Source of the DNA: Pandoraea sp.
GTDB lineage: Bacteria; Pseudomonadota; Gammaproteobacteria; Burkholderiales; Burkholderiaceae
NCBI RefSeq assembly: GCF_004297875.1
Contig: NZ_SCSK01000006.1
Location: 62,001 to 126,000, forward strand
Direction of reading: 5' to 3'
DNA length: 64,000 bases
Shown here: piece after piece, positions 17,656-26,347 of the stretch
Layout: every line of letters starts with the position of its first letter
Position numbering within the stretch: the stretch's first letter is position 1
Made by a program: the position numbers and the translations under genes
Notes under the pieces: model-generated
Databases searched by the model: none
The model's input: only the letters and a program-made list of their open reading frames with translations
What the model was told of the DNA's origin: nothing

Positions 17656-18594
17656 TTAATCGAGTACGGCCTCGACCAGTCGGCGGTCGGTTTGGCGGCA
17701 ATATTGCTCGCAAGCGATGCGGGCCGCAGTCGCTGCGGCATGCACGTGTATGCCGGCGTCGACGCGACGGCACATCGAGATGACGATCGAGGGCGGAATC
17801 GGCTGGATCGGCAGTTCGACGAATTCGCCGCTGGCGATGCCCTCGGCGACAAACAAGGCCGGTATCGCCGCCACGCCGAAGCCATCCTTAATCAGTTGCA
17901 CGATTGCCGCGACCGACGGCGAGCAGGTGATGCGGACCTGTCCTGCCGGGATGTCCGCCTGGCCAGCCAGGCTGGCGATAATCTGCTCAACCGCGCGCTG
18001 CGGTGCAGTACCCCGCCCAAACGTCAATACCGGACGCTGCAGCACGCGCTTGATGAGCCCGCTCTTATGCTGTGGGAAGAGCCCCTTGCGCGCGATCCAG
18101 CGTACCGGATAGATCGCCAGCGCATCGGAAATCACCTTGTCGTTGTCGATCCCCTCGACGCGCAGCACCAGGTCGAGCTCGCCGGCCAGCAAGCGGCGTT
18201 GCAGCACACTACTCACGTCGACCGTCAGGTCGACTTCCAGATCGGCATAGTCGGCATCGAGCTGCTCGATGTAGTGGGCCAGCCAGCTATGCACGATCGA
18301 CTCGTTCACCCCCAGCCGCAACACGCCCTGTACGGTGCCCTTCGCGTGTGCCGCCGCCTGCAATTTGTGCACCGCGCTGACGACCGTGCGGGCATGGCTG
18401 AGCAGGTGCTCGCCGCTGGCGGTGAGGCGAAACACCTTTGACGAGCGGTCGATCAGCTCGGTGCGCAGTTCCTGCTCCAGACTCTTGACCCGCAGCGAGA
18501 TGGCTGCCGGTGTTGCGTGCAATTCGCGCGCGGTGGCGCGAAAGCTGCGCAGTTGGGCGAGTGTGACAAAGGTTTCGATAAAGCGCGTGTTCAT
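17656..18594 (-). CDS. LysR family transcriptional regulator
   Basis: 312 residues. N-terminal helix-turn-helix [41 protein letters not shown] (in pieces: [14 protein letters not shown] and [10 protein letters not shown]) and a normal effector domain ending near residue 300. It is divergent from the hydro-lyase gene across a 132-bp A/T-rich spacer containing a TATCAA/TTGATA dyad, so it very probably regulates the hydro-lyase/MFS pair. Confidence 0.93.
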   Translation of the reverse strand: MNTRFIETFVTLAQLRSFRATARELHATPAAISLRVKSLEQELRTELIDRSSKVFRLTASGEHLLSHARTVVSAVHKLQAAAHAKGTVQGVLRLGVNESIVHSWLAHYIEQLDADYADLEVDLTVDVSSVLQRRLLAGELDLVLRVEGIDNDKVISDALAIYPVRWIARKGLFPQHKSGLIKRVLQRPVLTFGRGTAPQRAVEQIIASLAGQADIPAGQVRITCSPSVAAIVQLIKDGFGVAAIPALFVAEGIASGEFVELPIQPIPPSIVISMCRRVDAGIHVHAAATAARIACEQYCRQTDRRLVEAVLD

Positions 18595-18642
18595 GCTGGG
18601 CTCATGAAAGAAGCGTTATGGTTAAGTAAAACTATACATTTT

Positions 18643-18661
18643 TATCAAAAAAAACTTGATA
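18643..18661. promoter_or_regulatory. Candidate LysR operator
   Basis: Perfect 6-bp arms TATCAA (18643-18648) and TTGATA (18656-18661) with a 7-bp A-rich spacer, located between the divergent LysR gene and the hydro-lyase gene. A second, wider pair GGTTAA (18620-18625) / TTAACC (18676-18681) flanks it. Both fit a LysR-controlled divergent promoter. The assignment rests on position and symmetry. Confidence 0.45.
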
Positions 18662-18726
18662 GCGAGCATTTTGATTTAACCGTATCCTTGACCAAACCGT
18701 CTCTCGACTGCTTCCGGAATAGCGCC

Positions 18727-19500
18727 ATGACCCCGTTGGAATTCAGACACCAAGTACGCAGCGGAGCGTTCCGCCGCCCCACCGCCGGCTACTGCGGCGA
18801 ATTCGCCCAGGCCAATCTGGTCGTATTACCCAAGGCGCATGCCGATGATTTCCTGCGTTTTTGCACATTCAATCCCAAACCGTGCCCGTTACTGGGCGTG
18901 GGTGAACCGGGCCAGTGGCAGGTGCCGGCGCTGGGCCGGGATGTGGACATCCGCACCGATATTCCGCGCTATTACGTCTATCGTCACGGCGAGGTGGCCG
19001 AAGAACTCGATTCGCTGGAGGCGATCTGGCAGAGCGATTTCGTCACGTTCGCCATCGGCTGCTCCTTCTCGTTCGAGTTCATGCTGGCTCAGGCAGGGGT
19101 GCCACTGCGGCATATCGAGGAAGAACGGAACGTGTCGATGTACCGCACCAACGTGCCGAACGTCGCGGCCGGTCCGTTCGGCGGCAATCTGGTCGTTTCG
19201 ATGCGGCCAATGCGAGGCTCTGATGCGATCCGCGCGGTGCAGATCACCAGCCGCTTCCCGGCCGTGCACGGCGCGCCGGTGCACATCGGCGACCCGCGCG
19301 AGATCGGCATCGCCGACCTGCAGGCCCCTGACTACGGGGATCCGGTCACCGTCAAGCCGAACGAGCTTCCGGTCTTCTGGGCCTGTGGCGTGACGCCCCA
19401 GGAGGCGCTGCGCGCTGCGCGCCTGCCGATCGCCATCACCCATAAGCCCGGCCACATGCTGGTCACCGACATACCGAATTCGCGTCTGGCAGTATTTTGA
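18727..19500 (+). CDS. YcsI-family putative hydro-lyase (D-glutamate cyclase-like)
   Basis: 257 residues; start ATG 18727 ([15 protein letters not shown]), the usual beginning of this family. Motifs: [48 protein letters not shown] and [19 protein letters not shown], then [12 protein letters not shown] and [11 protein letters not shown] near the C-terminus. Relatives are annotated as hydro-lyases, and mammalian homologues convert D-glutamate to 5-oxo-D-proline. The bacterial substrate is usually unknown. It is followed by an MFS transporter gene in the same direction and controlled probably by the divergent LysR gene, so the cluster looks like uptake and conversion of one small acid (inference). 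Confidence 0.9.
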   Translation: MTPLEFRHQVRSGAFRRPTAGYCGEFAQANLVVLPKAHADDFLRFCTFNPKPCPLLGVGEPGQWQVPALGRDVDIRTDIPRYYVYRHGEVAEELDSLEAIWQSDFVTFAIGCSFSFEFMLAQAGVPLRHIEEERNVSMYRTNVPNVAAGPFGGNLVVSMRPMRGSDAIRAVQITSRFPAVHGAPVHIGDPREIGIADLQAPDYGDPVTVKPNELPVFWACGVTPQEALRAARLPIAITHKPGHMLVTDIPNSRLAVF

Positions 19501-19643
19501 GCCCGCGCTGAAAAGCCACTGCCAATGACGTGACCGCGGCTTCGGCCGCCACGCGCGTCGATGCCGCCATCATCGCCACGCGCACCGATGGGAGGGTGCC
19601 GCCGCACCCAGAGGCCCACAACAACAATTTGGAGACTTGACTC

Positions 19644-20933
19644 ATGGACAGTCAATCGCAAGTCATCGATACACCCCGGCAGAAGAGAGCCGGCGGGTTT
19701 TCCTGGTACCGAGCGCTATCCGGCACGGAACGCCGCACATTGTGGAGTTGCAAGGCCGGCTATGCGCTCGACGCGATGGACACGCAGTTCCTGAGCTTCG
19801 TGATCCCGACCCTGGTTGCCACTTGGGGCATCAGCCTGCGCGATGCTGGCCTGATCGGCACAGCCACCTTGCTGTCGTCCGCCCTCGGCGGCTGGCTGGC
19901 CGGCATCCTGGCCGATCGCTTCGGTCGGGTGCGCACGCTGCAAATCACCGTGCTCTGGTTTGCCGTTTTCACGTTATTGTGTGGGCTGGCACAAACCTTT
20001 CAGCAATTGCTGGTATTTCGCACCCTGATGGGGCTGGGCTTCGGGGGCGAGTGGACAGCCGGGGCAGTCCTGATGGGCGAAATCATCCGTGCCAAGGATC
20101 GCGGCAAGGCGGTCGGGCTGGTACAGGCCGGCTGGGCCATCGGCTGGGGTGCCTCGGCGCTCGTCTACGCGCTGATGTTTACGCTGCTGCCGGCCGCGCT
20201 GGCATGGCGCGCGCTGTTCGTCGTCGGCGTGCTGCCGGCGCTGTTCGTGGTGATGATCCGGCGTTTTGTCGCCGAACCCGAGATCTTCAAGGCGCAGCGT
20301 CGGCATACCGACGGCCAGCCCCAGCCAGTCCGTTTCCTCGAAATTTTTTCTCCTCGGCTGCTGAGCACGACGCTGCGCGCCTCGCTGCTAACCACCGGCG
20401 CCATGGGCGGCTACTACGCCATCACGACATGGCTGCCGACCGTGCTGAACCAGGAGCACCATCTGACCGTGCTGGGCACCAGCGGCTACCTTGCCTCCGT
20501 GATTATCGGCTCCTACATCGGCTACCTGATCAGCGCCGCATTGTGCGACCGAATCGGTCGCAAAAAGAATTTCATTCTGTTCGCCGCAGGCTCGATGATT
20601 ATCGTGCTCGCCTACACCCGCATCCCCGTGAGCGACAGCGTGATGCTGTTGCTGGGCTTTCCGCTGGGTTTCTTCGCCTCGGGCATTTTCAGCGGCATGG
20701 GCGCGTTTCTCACCGAGCTGTTTCCCACCAGCGTGCGCGGCTCCGGCCAGGGCTTTTCCTACAACGCCGGACGGGCCATCGGCGCGCTGTTCCCGTTTCT
20801 CACCGGCGCGGTCAGCAAGACGATGCCGATCGGGCATGCCGTCGGCCTGTTCGCAGCGACGGCCTATGGCGTGCTGATCGTCGCCGCGCTCACCTTGCCG
20901 GAGACGTGCGGCAAGGAGCTCCACGTCGCATAG
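19644..20933 (+). CDS. MFS transporter, aromatic/organic-acid type (AAHS/MHS-like)
   Basis: 429 residues with about 12 hydrophobic helices. The first helix contains GYALDAMDTQFLSFVIP, the DxMD-type signature seen in acid/H+ symporters. Motif A is GILADRFGRVRTLQI, and FGGEWTAGAVLMGEIIRAKDRGKAVG follows helix 4 (in pieces: GFGGEWTAGAVLMGE), typical of the sialate/aromatic-acid group. A GGAG site precedes ATG 19644. It lies 143 bp after the hydro-lyase gene; the gap has a small GCGGC-TTCG-GCCGC hairpin (19536-19549) without a T-run. Import of the hydro-lyase substrate is the likely role. Confidence 0.88.
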   Translation: MDSQSQVIDTPRQKRAGGFSWYRALSGTERRTLWSCKAGYALDAMDTQFLSFVIPTLVATWGISLRDAGLIGTATLLSSALGGWLAGILADRFGRVRTLQITVLWFAVFTLLCGLAQTFQQLLVFRTLMGLGFGGEWTAGAVLMGEIIRAKDRGKAVGLVQAGWAIGWGASALVYALMFTLLPAALAWRALFVVGVLPALFVVMIRRFVAEPEIFKAQRRHTDGQPQPVRFLEIFSPRLLSTTLRASLLTTGAMGGYYAITTWLPTVLNQEHHLTVLGTSGYLASVIIGSYIGYLISAALCDRIGRKKNFILFAAGSMIIVLAYTRIPVSDSVMLLLGFPLGFFASGIFSGMGAFLTELFPTSVRGSGQGFSYNAGRAIGALFPFLTGAVSKTMPIGHAVGLFAATAYGVLIVAALTLPETCGKELHVA

Positions 20934-21164
20934 CCAAGCCGGCGACTGCATTTTGCTAGCGGCGCTCAGTAGCGCCGCCCGCGCGGCCCGGACAACTGCC
21001 GCTGCCCACTCGCCAAGGCGGGCTTGGCCGGCATCGGGCCTGGTGCGAATGCATCGAGATGCGGCGCGCCGGGCCGGTTCGATTACAGCGGATTCAAAGG
21101 CCGCACAACCCGCAATTCCCCCGCGCATGACGTAGAATAGAGCCTTTACGTGTTCTGACGCATC

Positions 21165-22283
21165 ATGCCCCTCGCCTCCACCGAAGAAATCATTGCAGAG
21201 CTCAAGGCCGGCCGTATGGTCGTGCTGGTCGACGAGGAGGATCGCGAGAACGAGGGCGATCTGGTGCTGGCGGCCGACTTCGTCACGCCGGAAGCGATCA
21301 ACTTCATGTCGAAGTATGGCCGCGGGCTGATTTGCCTGACGCTGACGCAAGAGCGCTGCCGTCAGTTGAATCTGCCGCTGATGACGCACCGCAATGGCAC
21401 CCAGTACGGCACCGCTTTTACCATCAGCATCGAAGCGGCCGAGGGCGTAACCACCGGCATTTCCGCCGCCGACCGCGCGCGCACGGTGCAAACCGCAATC
21501 GCGCCGGACGCCAGCGCCGACGACATCGTGCAGCCCGGACACGTTTTTCCGATCATGGCCCAGCCGGGCGGTGTGCTGATGCGCGCCGGGCACACCGAGG
21601 CCGGCTGCGACTTGACGCATCTGGCGGGCCTGACGCCGGCCGCGGTGATCTGCGAGATCATGAAAGACGACGGCACGATGGCGCGCTTGCCGGATTTGCT
21701 CGAGTTCGCCGAAACGCACAATATCAAGATCGGCACCATCGTCGACCTGATTCATTACCGTAGCCGGACCGAGTCCGTCATCGAACGCGTCGCTTCGCGC
21801 GAAATGCAGACGGCGCACGGCCCGTTCCAGGCAACCCTGTATCGCGACAAGCCGAGCGGCATGCCCCATCTGGCACTGGTGCGCGGCTCCCCACGCCCGG
21901 AGGCCGAGACGCTGGTACGCGTACACGAACCGTTGTCGGCCCTTGATCTGCTCGAAACAGCCTCCACCACACATTCCTGGACGCTGCACAATGCCATGCA
22001 GGAAATTGCCGAGGTCGGACAGGGCGTGATCGTGCTGCTCAATTGCGCCGACAACCGCGAGCATTTCTTTACGCTGTTTTCAGCGTTCGACGAACAGGAA
22101 CGGGCTGCGGCGCTCAAGCGCCGCCCGATGGATTTCCGCACCCACGGGATCGGCGCCCAGATCCTGCGCGACGTCGGGGTGAGCAAAATGCGCGTGCTCT
22201 CGAGCCCGCGCAAGATTCCGAACATGGCAGGTTACGGCCTGGAAGTTTGCGGATTTCAACCAACGCCCAAGGCAATGGCCTGA
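21165..22283 (+). CDS. ribBA: 3,4-dihydroxy-2-butanone-4-phosphate synthase with degenerate GTP cyclohydrolase II-like domain
   Basis: 372 residues. The N-terminal DHBP synthase domain (about 1-205) is complete: [45 protein letters not shown] and [12 protein letters not shown]. It turns ribulose-5-phosphate into the four-carbon unit used by RibH. The C-terminal half has the length and framing of GTP cyclohydrolase II, but the zinc-ligand segment reads [13 protein letters not shown]...THSW, without the three cysteines of the ECLTGD...LRCDC motif. It should be inactive as a cyclohydrolase, as is common for betaproteobacterial RibBA. I found no FMN riboswitch upstream. Confidence 0.95.
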   Translation: MPLASTEEIIAELKAGRMVVLVDEEDRENEGDLVLAADFVTPEAINFMSKYGRGLICLTLTQERCRQLNLPLMTHRNGTQYGTAFTISIEAAEGVTTGISAADRARTVQTAIAPDASADDIVQPGHVFPIMAQPGGVLMRAGHTEAGCDLTHLAGLTPAAVICEIMKDDGTMARLPDLLEFAETHNIKIGTIVDLIHYRSRTESVIERVASREMQTAHGPFQATLYRDKPSGMPHLALVRGSPRPEAETLVRVHEPLSALDLLETASTTHSWTLHNAMQEIAEVGQGVIVLLNCADNREHFFTLFSAFDEQERAAALKRRPMDFRTHGIGAQILRDVGVSKMRVLSSPRKIPNMAGYGLEVCGFQPTPKAMA

Positions 22284-22450
22284 TAATGACGAGCTATCGC
22301 CCACACTGCACTGTTTAAAGAAGCTGTTGCAAGACTCAGCGAAGCGGTTTCGCAGACCGGCTCGGCCTGGCAATTCGGATGCCTCAGGCGATCCGCGCCA
22401 ACCGTGCCGCCCCCATTTTTGATTTTCAACGGCCTCGAAGGAAAAATGCC

Positions 22451-22987
22451 ATGGACATTGGACAATATCAACCCGAACTGGACGGCGAAGGGTTGCGCAT
22501 CGGCATCGTGCAGGCCCGCTTCAATACCAGCGTCGGCCATGAACTGCGTGAAGCCTGTGTTGCCGAACTGGAACGCCTGGGCGTCGCCGGCGAGGACGTG
22601 CTGCTGATCACCGTGCCCGGCGCACTGGAGATTCCGCTGGCGCTGCAGAAACTGGCCGAAAGCGGCCAATTCGACGCACTGGTGGCGATCGGCGCGGTCA
22701 TTCGCGGCGAAACCTACCATTTCGAGCTGGTCTCGAACGAGAGCGGCGCGGGCATCAGCCGTATTGGCCTCGACTTCGGCATCCCGGTGGCCAATGCCGT
22801 GCTCACCACCGATACCGACGAACAGGCCCATGCACGCAGCGCCGAGAAAGGCCGGGACGCGGCCCGCGTTGCCGTCGAAATGGCCAATCTGCTCGAAGCG
22901 CTCGACTTGCTCAATGGCGAAGACGACGAAGACGAAGACGAGGGCGACGACGAATCAAACGCCATCGACGAGGAACTTCGGCAATGA
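22451..22987 (+). CDS. ribH: 6,7-dimethyl-8-ribityllumazine synthase
   Basis: Condenses the RibBA product with the pyrimidine from RibD to give lumazine, the substrate of riboflavin synthase; forms 60-mer or decamer shells. 178 residues from ATG 22451, preceded by GAAGGAAA. Motifs: [40 protein letters not shown] and [17 protein letters not shown]. The C-terminus carries an acidic extension of mostly Asp/Glu (about residues 156-178). nusB overlaps the stop (ATGA), so ribH and nusB are translationally coupled. Confidence 0.97.
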   Translation: MDIGQYQPELDGEGLRIGIVQARFNTSVGHELREACVAELERLGVAGEDVLLITVPGALEIPLALQKLAESGQFDALVAIGAVIRGETYHFELVSNESGAGISRIGLDFGIPVANAVLTTDTDEQAHARSAEKGRDAARVAVEMANLLEALDLLNGEDDEDEDEGDDESNAIDEELRQ

Positions 22988-23448
22988 CGACCAAGAGTGC
23001 ACGACGCCGCGCCCGGGAGTTGGCGCTGCAAGGCATGTACCAGTGGCTGCTCTCGCGCAGCGACGCCGGCGAGATCGACGCGCACCTGCGCGCCTCGCCG
23101 GGTTTCGAGAAGGCCGACAAGACGCACCTCGATGCGCTGCTGCATGGCGCGATCCGCGAGGCCGGCGATCTGTCTACGCAACTGCAACCCTATCTCGACA
23201 GGCCTGTGGCCGAATTGTCGCCGGTCGAACATGCCGTATTGCTGATCGGCGCGGTCGAACTGCGCCACCACCTCGACATACCGTACAAGGTCGTGATCAA
23301 CGAGGCCGTCGAACTGGCGAAAACCTTCGGCGGCGTCGACGGGTACCGCTATGTCAACGGCGTACTCGACAAATTCGCCGCTCAGGCGCGCGCACCGGAG
23401 GTCGAGGCCGCGCGCAATGCGCCGCGCAGCGCGCGCCCCGCCAACTGA
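22984..23448 (+). CDS. nusB: Transcription antitermination protein NusB
   Basis: Binds boxA RNA with S10 (NusE) in rRNA antitermination. 154 residues. Typical NusB sequence: [21 protein letters not shown] at the N-terminus and [29 protein letters not shown] core (in pieces: [32 protein letters not shown]). A short Ala/Arg/Pro-rich tail extends beyond the fold. Overlaps ribH by 4 bp; ribH-nusB is a widespread gene pair. Confidence 0.96.
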   Translation: MTTKSARRRARELALQGMYQWLLSRSDAGEIDAHLRASPGFEKADKTHLDALLHGAIREAGDLSTQLQPYLDRPVAELSPVEHAVLLIGAVELRHHLDIPYKVVINEAVELAKTFGGVDGYRYVNGVLDKFAAQARAPEVEAARNAPRSARPAN

Positions 23449-23466
23449 TCACTCCCTCATGTGACA

Positions 23467-24654
23467 ATGGATCGTCTGACCTGTGCCCTGCAGCTCGCCG
23501 AGCGCGTAGCCCATATCGCCCCCTTTCATGTGATGGAATTGGCCAAACAGGCCGCCCATCTCGAGCAGGCAGGGCGCCCGATCATTCACATGGGAATCGG
23601 TGAACCCGACTTCACTGCACCCGAGCCTGTCGTGGCGGCCGCCGCCCAGGCCATGCGCGACGGTCGCACGCAATACACGAGCGCGCTCGGATTGCGGCAA
23701 CTGCGCGAGGCCATTGCCGGCTTCTACCGCAGTCACCACGGCCTGACCATCGCGCCGGAGCGCATCATCGTCACGGCAGGGGCATCGGCCGCCTTGGTGC
23801 TGGCGTGCGCCGCGCTCGTCAACCCTGGCGACGAAGTGCTGATGCCCGACCCCTGCTATCCGTGCAACCGCCATTTCGTGGCCGCCTTCGACGGCCAGCC
23901 GGTGCTGATCCCCAGCGGTCCGGAGGATCGCTTCCAGTTGAGCGCGGCGCACGTCGAGGCCCATTGGGGGCCCCGTACGCGCGGCGTGCTGCTGGCTTCG
24001 CCGTCCAATCCGACCGGTACTTCGATCGCGCCGGACGAACTGGCGCGTATCGCACGCATCGCCCGCGAGCGTGGCGGCTTCACGGTGGTCGACGAGATCT
24101 ATCAGGGCCTGTCATATGATGCCCCGCCCGTGAGCGCGCTGGCGCACGGCGACGACATTCTGGTGGTCAACAGCTTCTCGAAATATTTCAACATGACCGG
24201 TTGGCGCCTGGGTTGGCTAGTCGTGCCGCCGGCCCTAGTGCCGGATTTCGAGAAACTCTCGCAGAATTTGTTCATTTGCCCGTCGGCTGTCGCGCAGTAT
24301 GCGGCGGTGGCATGTTTTTCACCGGAAGCCCTGGCGATCTACGGGCAGCGCAAGGAAGAATTCCGGCAGCGCCGGGATTTCATCGTGCCCGCCCTGGAGA
24401 AGCTAGGCTTTCAGGTACCGGTCAAGCCGGACGGCGCCTTTTATGTGTACGCCGACATCAGCGGCGTCAATCATCCGGCGCGGCATGACAGCGACGCCCT
24501 GACGCAAGCCCTGCTCCATGAAGCCGAGGTCGTTCTGGTGCCCGGCCTCGACTTCGGCAACGCCGACCCGCGCCGCTACATACGCCTGTCTTACGCTACC
24601 TCGCAAGCGCAACTGCATGAGGCAGTCGAGCGTCTGGCGAGATGCCTGACGTGA
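23467..24654 (+). CDS. PLP-dependent aminotransferase, class I/II
   Basis: 395 residues from ATG 23467; an in-frame GTG at 23461 is possible. Fold-type I aminotransferase: HMGIGEPDFTAPEPV, TSALGLRQLREAI, LASPSNPTGTSI (Asn contacting PLP), VVDEIYQGLSYD (Asp pairing with the PLP ring nitrogen), and NSFSKYFNMTGWRLGW with the Schiff-base lysine. The arginine that binds the substrate carboxylate is in YIRLSYA. The amino donor/acceptor cannot be told from sequence. It follows nusB by 18 bp and ends at a strong bidirectional terminator, so it is probably the last gene of the ribBA-ribH-nusB run. Confidence 0.92.
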   Translation: MDRLTCALQLAERVAHIAPFHVMELAKQAAHLEQAGRPIIHMGIGEPDFTAPEPVVAAAAQAMRDGRTQYTSALGLRQLREAIAGFYRSHHGLTIAPERIIVTAGASAALVLACAALVNPGDEVLMPDPCYPCNRHFVAAFDGQPVLIPSGPEDRFQLSAAHVEAHWGPRTRGVLLASPSNPTGTSIAPDELARIARIARERGGFTVVDEIYQGLSYDAPPVSALAHGDDILVVNSFSKYFNMTGWRLGWLVVPPALVPDFEKLSQNLFICPSAVAQYAAVACFSPEALAIYGQRKEEFRQRRDFIVPALEKLGFQVPVKPDGAFYVYADISGVNHPARHDSDALTQALLHEAEVVLVPGLDFGNADPRRYIRLSYATSQAQLHEAVERLARCLT

Positions 24655-24676
24655 ACGCCGGTAACGTCACGCCATG

Positions 24677-24703
24677 AAAAAAGGAGCCGAGGCTCCTTTT
24701 TTT
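24677..24703. terminator. Bidirectional intrinsic terminator
   Basis: GGAGCC (24683-24688) pairs with GGCTCC (24691-24696), with A6 on one side and T7 on the other, so it works in both directions. It separates the aminotransferase gene (plus) from the convergent lytic transglycosylase gene (minus). Confidence 0.88.
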
Positions 24704-24741
24704 CCCTGTTGCCGCAACTTTCGAATCGTTGACGCACCGGC

Positions 24742-25812
24742 TCAGGCCGCGCCGCCGTCCTTGCCGGCCAAATCGGCATCGATGGTCGCGCCATCGCCGC
24801 CTGTCTTGGCCTTGTCGATCGCGGCCGAATTTTGAGGCGCGGCCGGCGTGGCCGTGGCCGGCTCGACGGCAGGCTGCACCGCTTTGCTCGCCGTTTTGTT
24901 GACCGTCTTGGTTTGTTGCGACACCAGCACCGGCGCCTGCGGCGCAGTCACCGACACATGGTGCCCGAGGGCCACGTTGCGCAAACGGCTGCGTTCGGCC
25001 AGCACCTTGGCGCCATAGCCGCCATCGTTCGCGCTCGTGGACCCCACATAAAGTCGCAGTCCGTTGGCCAACGAACCGCCTCGTGCAATGCATTCCTTCA
25101 AAATCAATGCGCCAACCTTGATGTTGGTCAGCGGATGCAGAGCCGCGTCCGCACCACCGAAGTAAGCGAGCTTGTCCATGTGAACCTTGGACATCACCTG
25201 CATCAAGCCCTGCGCGCCAACACCGCTCTCGGCATAAGGATTAAAACCCGATTCGATAGCCATCACGGCCAGCAACAACAATGGATCGAGCCCAACCTGC
25301 TGTCCGGTCGCATACGAAGCCTTGACCAGATTGGCGATAACGTCGCTGGCTACGTGATAGCGCTTGGCCAGGTATTCGGCCACCAGCACTTGCTCCTTGG
25401 TAGTCAACGGCGTCTGCCCATTGCGGGCATCGACGGCAATTCGCTTGTTGGGAATATAAGAGGCCAGCACCGCGATCGACGGCGCGTGCTGAGAGGCCTT
25501 GGCAATCAGGTCGGCATCGGCGGCAGGCGGCTGCACCGCCGGCGTAGGAGCGGCCTGTTTGCCCGTGGCGGCTGCCAGCAGCGGCGCCACTTGGGCGGCA
25601 AGTTGGCCGCGCAGTGCCGGCTGCGTCCAAAGCACCACGGCGCCCAGCACCGACAACAAACCGACCACGCTGAAGCCGTAGAGACTGACACGACTGCTGT
25701 GCCGCAATACGCGACGCCAATTCAGGCCGGAGGCGCTCGCGTGCGAGTCGTCGGCAGATTTTTCGACGTGACCGGCCAGCATCTGCCAAGATTTAACGTT
25801 GGACAACTTCAT
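24742..25812 (-). CDS. Membrane-anchored lytic transglycosylase (SLT domain)
   Basis: 356 residues. A cytoplasmic N-terminus (about 1-42) is followed by one transmembrane helix (about 43-65, VSLYGFSVVGLLSVLGAVVLW) and a periplasmic part with an SLT/goose-lysozyme fold (about 150-285). The catalytic Glu is in LLLAVMAIESGFNPYAES, followed by GAQGLMQVM; NIKVGALILKECIARGGSLANGLRLYVG continues the fold (in pieces). It cleaves the glycan strand of peptidoglycan to 1,6-anhydro ends. The C-terminal 80 residues are low-complexity Ala/Thr/Pro/Lys. It has an exceptionally long 5' leader with an internal terminator (see 25813-26347). Confidence 0.92.
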   Translation of the reverse strand: MKLSNVKSWQMLAGHVEKSADDSHASASGLNWRRVLRHSSRVSLYGFSVVGLLSVLGAVVLWTQPALRGQLAAQVAPLLAAATGKQAAPTPAVQPPAADADLIAKASQHAPSIAVLASYIPNKRIAVDARNGQTPLTTKEQVLVAEYLAKRYHVASDVIANLVKASYATGQQVGLDPLLLLAVMAIESGFNPYAESGVGAQGLMQVMSKVHMDKLAYFGGADAALHPLTNIKVGALILKECIARGGSLANGLRLYVGSTSANDGGYGAKVLAERSRLRNVALGHHVSVTAPQAPVLVSQQTKTVNKTASKAVQPAVEPATATPAAPQNSAAIDKAKTGGDGATIDADLAGKDGGAA

Positions 25813-26010
25813 TGCAACTTACTCCTCTGACGCCACGTTCGCCGGCAGGCCGGCGCATGGATGAGCCCACGGAGGCCTGACGGCCTTCCCCCGGGTTGCT
25901 CATGCGGCATTTTGGAACCGGGCGGCTACACCAAGCGGTTGGCGCGGCCGCGCAGCGCATTGGCATGTCTCTGGGCCAATGTCGAGGAATCGAGATTCCC
26001 GCTGCTTCCT

Positions 26011-26049
26011 AAAAAACCGGCTCCCGAATAGCGCAGCGCTGGGAACCGG
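26011..26049 (-). terminator. Intrinsic terminator inside the leader of the lytic transglycosylase gene
   Basis: Read on the minus strand, CCGGTTCCC (26049-26041) pairs with GGGAGCCGG (26025-26017) through 9 bp with one G-T pair. The loop contains a small AGCG/CGCT helix, and six T follow at once (26016-26011). It lies about 200 bp upstream of the start codon and about 90 nt after the predicted transcript start, so it would end transcription early unless prevented. Confidence 0.8.
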
Positions 26050-26144
26050 TCACTGAAAATCCACGTCGGTGTTGTAGTTGTCGCGTGTCAAAGTCGGGGG
26101 CTGTCCCGGCTTCCGAGCCACGCTTTGTTGGATTCGACGAGCGG

Positions 26145-26172
26145 ATTCTAACAAGGATATATAAATGGTCAA
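26145..26172 (-). promoter_or_regulatory. Candidate sigma-70 promoter of the lytic transglycosylase leader
   Basis: On the minus strand TTGACC (26172-26167) and TAGAAT (26150-26145) are separated by 16 bp of A/T-rich sequence; the transcript would start near 26138. This is the best promoter match in the spacer. Confidence 0.6.
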
Positions 26173-26186
26173 TACTATAAAAATTG

Positions 26187-26213
26187 ATTTTAATTACTAA
26201 AAGTAATTAAAAT
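26187..26213. repeat. A/T-rich perfect inverted repeat
   Basis: Arms ATTTTAATTAC (26187-26197) and GTAATTAAAAT (26203-26213) with a 5-bp spacer TAAAA. It lies just upstream of the minus-strand -35 element and upstream of ubiD. It has no GC stem or following T-run suited to termination, so an operator or nucleoid-protein site is more likely. Confidence 0.6.
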
Positions 26214-26347
26214 TCAGGCTGGAACTTGCCGTTATTGAGGACTCAGTCGGTAAAATGCACGGCGTGCCGGGGGTTTCCGGTCGTTCAGGGATATCAAGGG
26301 TCGGCAGGAATTGCCGAATTTTTTTCTTTCCGGTTACGATTTGTTGC

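Larger units (their letters stand above)
25813..26347. other. 535-bp divergent spacer: long leader of the lytic transglycosylase gene and ubiD promoter region
   Basis: No credible protein gene. The minus strand has a promoter (26145-26172), a predicted leader of about 325 nt with a terminator after about 90-127 nt, and further GC-rich hairpins before the ATG at 25812 (for example AGGCC/GGCCT near 25873-25886). The right side (26150-26260) is A/T-rich and carries a perfect 11-bp dyad. For ubiD, TTGCCG (26226-26231) and TAAAAT (26251-26256), 19 bp apart, are a weak promoter candidate. Confidence 0.6.

Noticed and set aside
19637..20959. A 440-codon ORF in another frame over the MFS gene
   Set aside because: Arg-rich shadow of the MFS transporter frame at 19644-20933, which has 12 helices and family motifs.
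20934..21164. FMN riboswitch before ribBA
   Set aside because: I looked for the conserved RFN blocks in the 230 bp upstream and did not find them. There is only an 8-bp GC hairpin (20959-20978) without a T-run.
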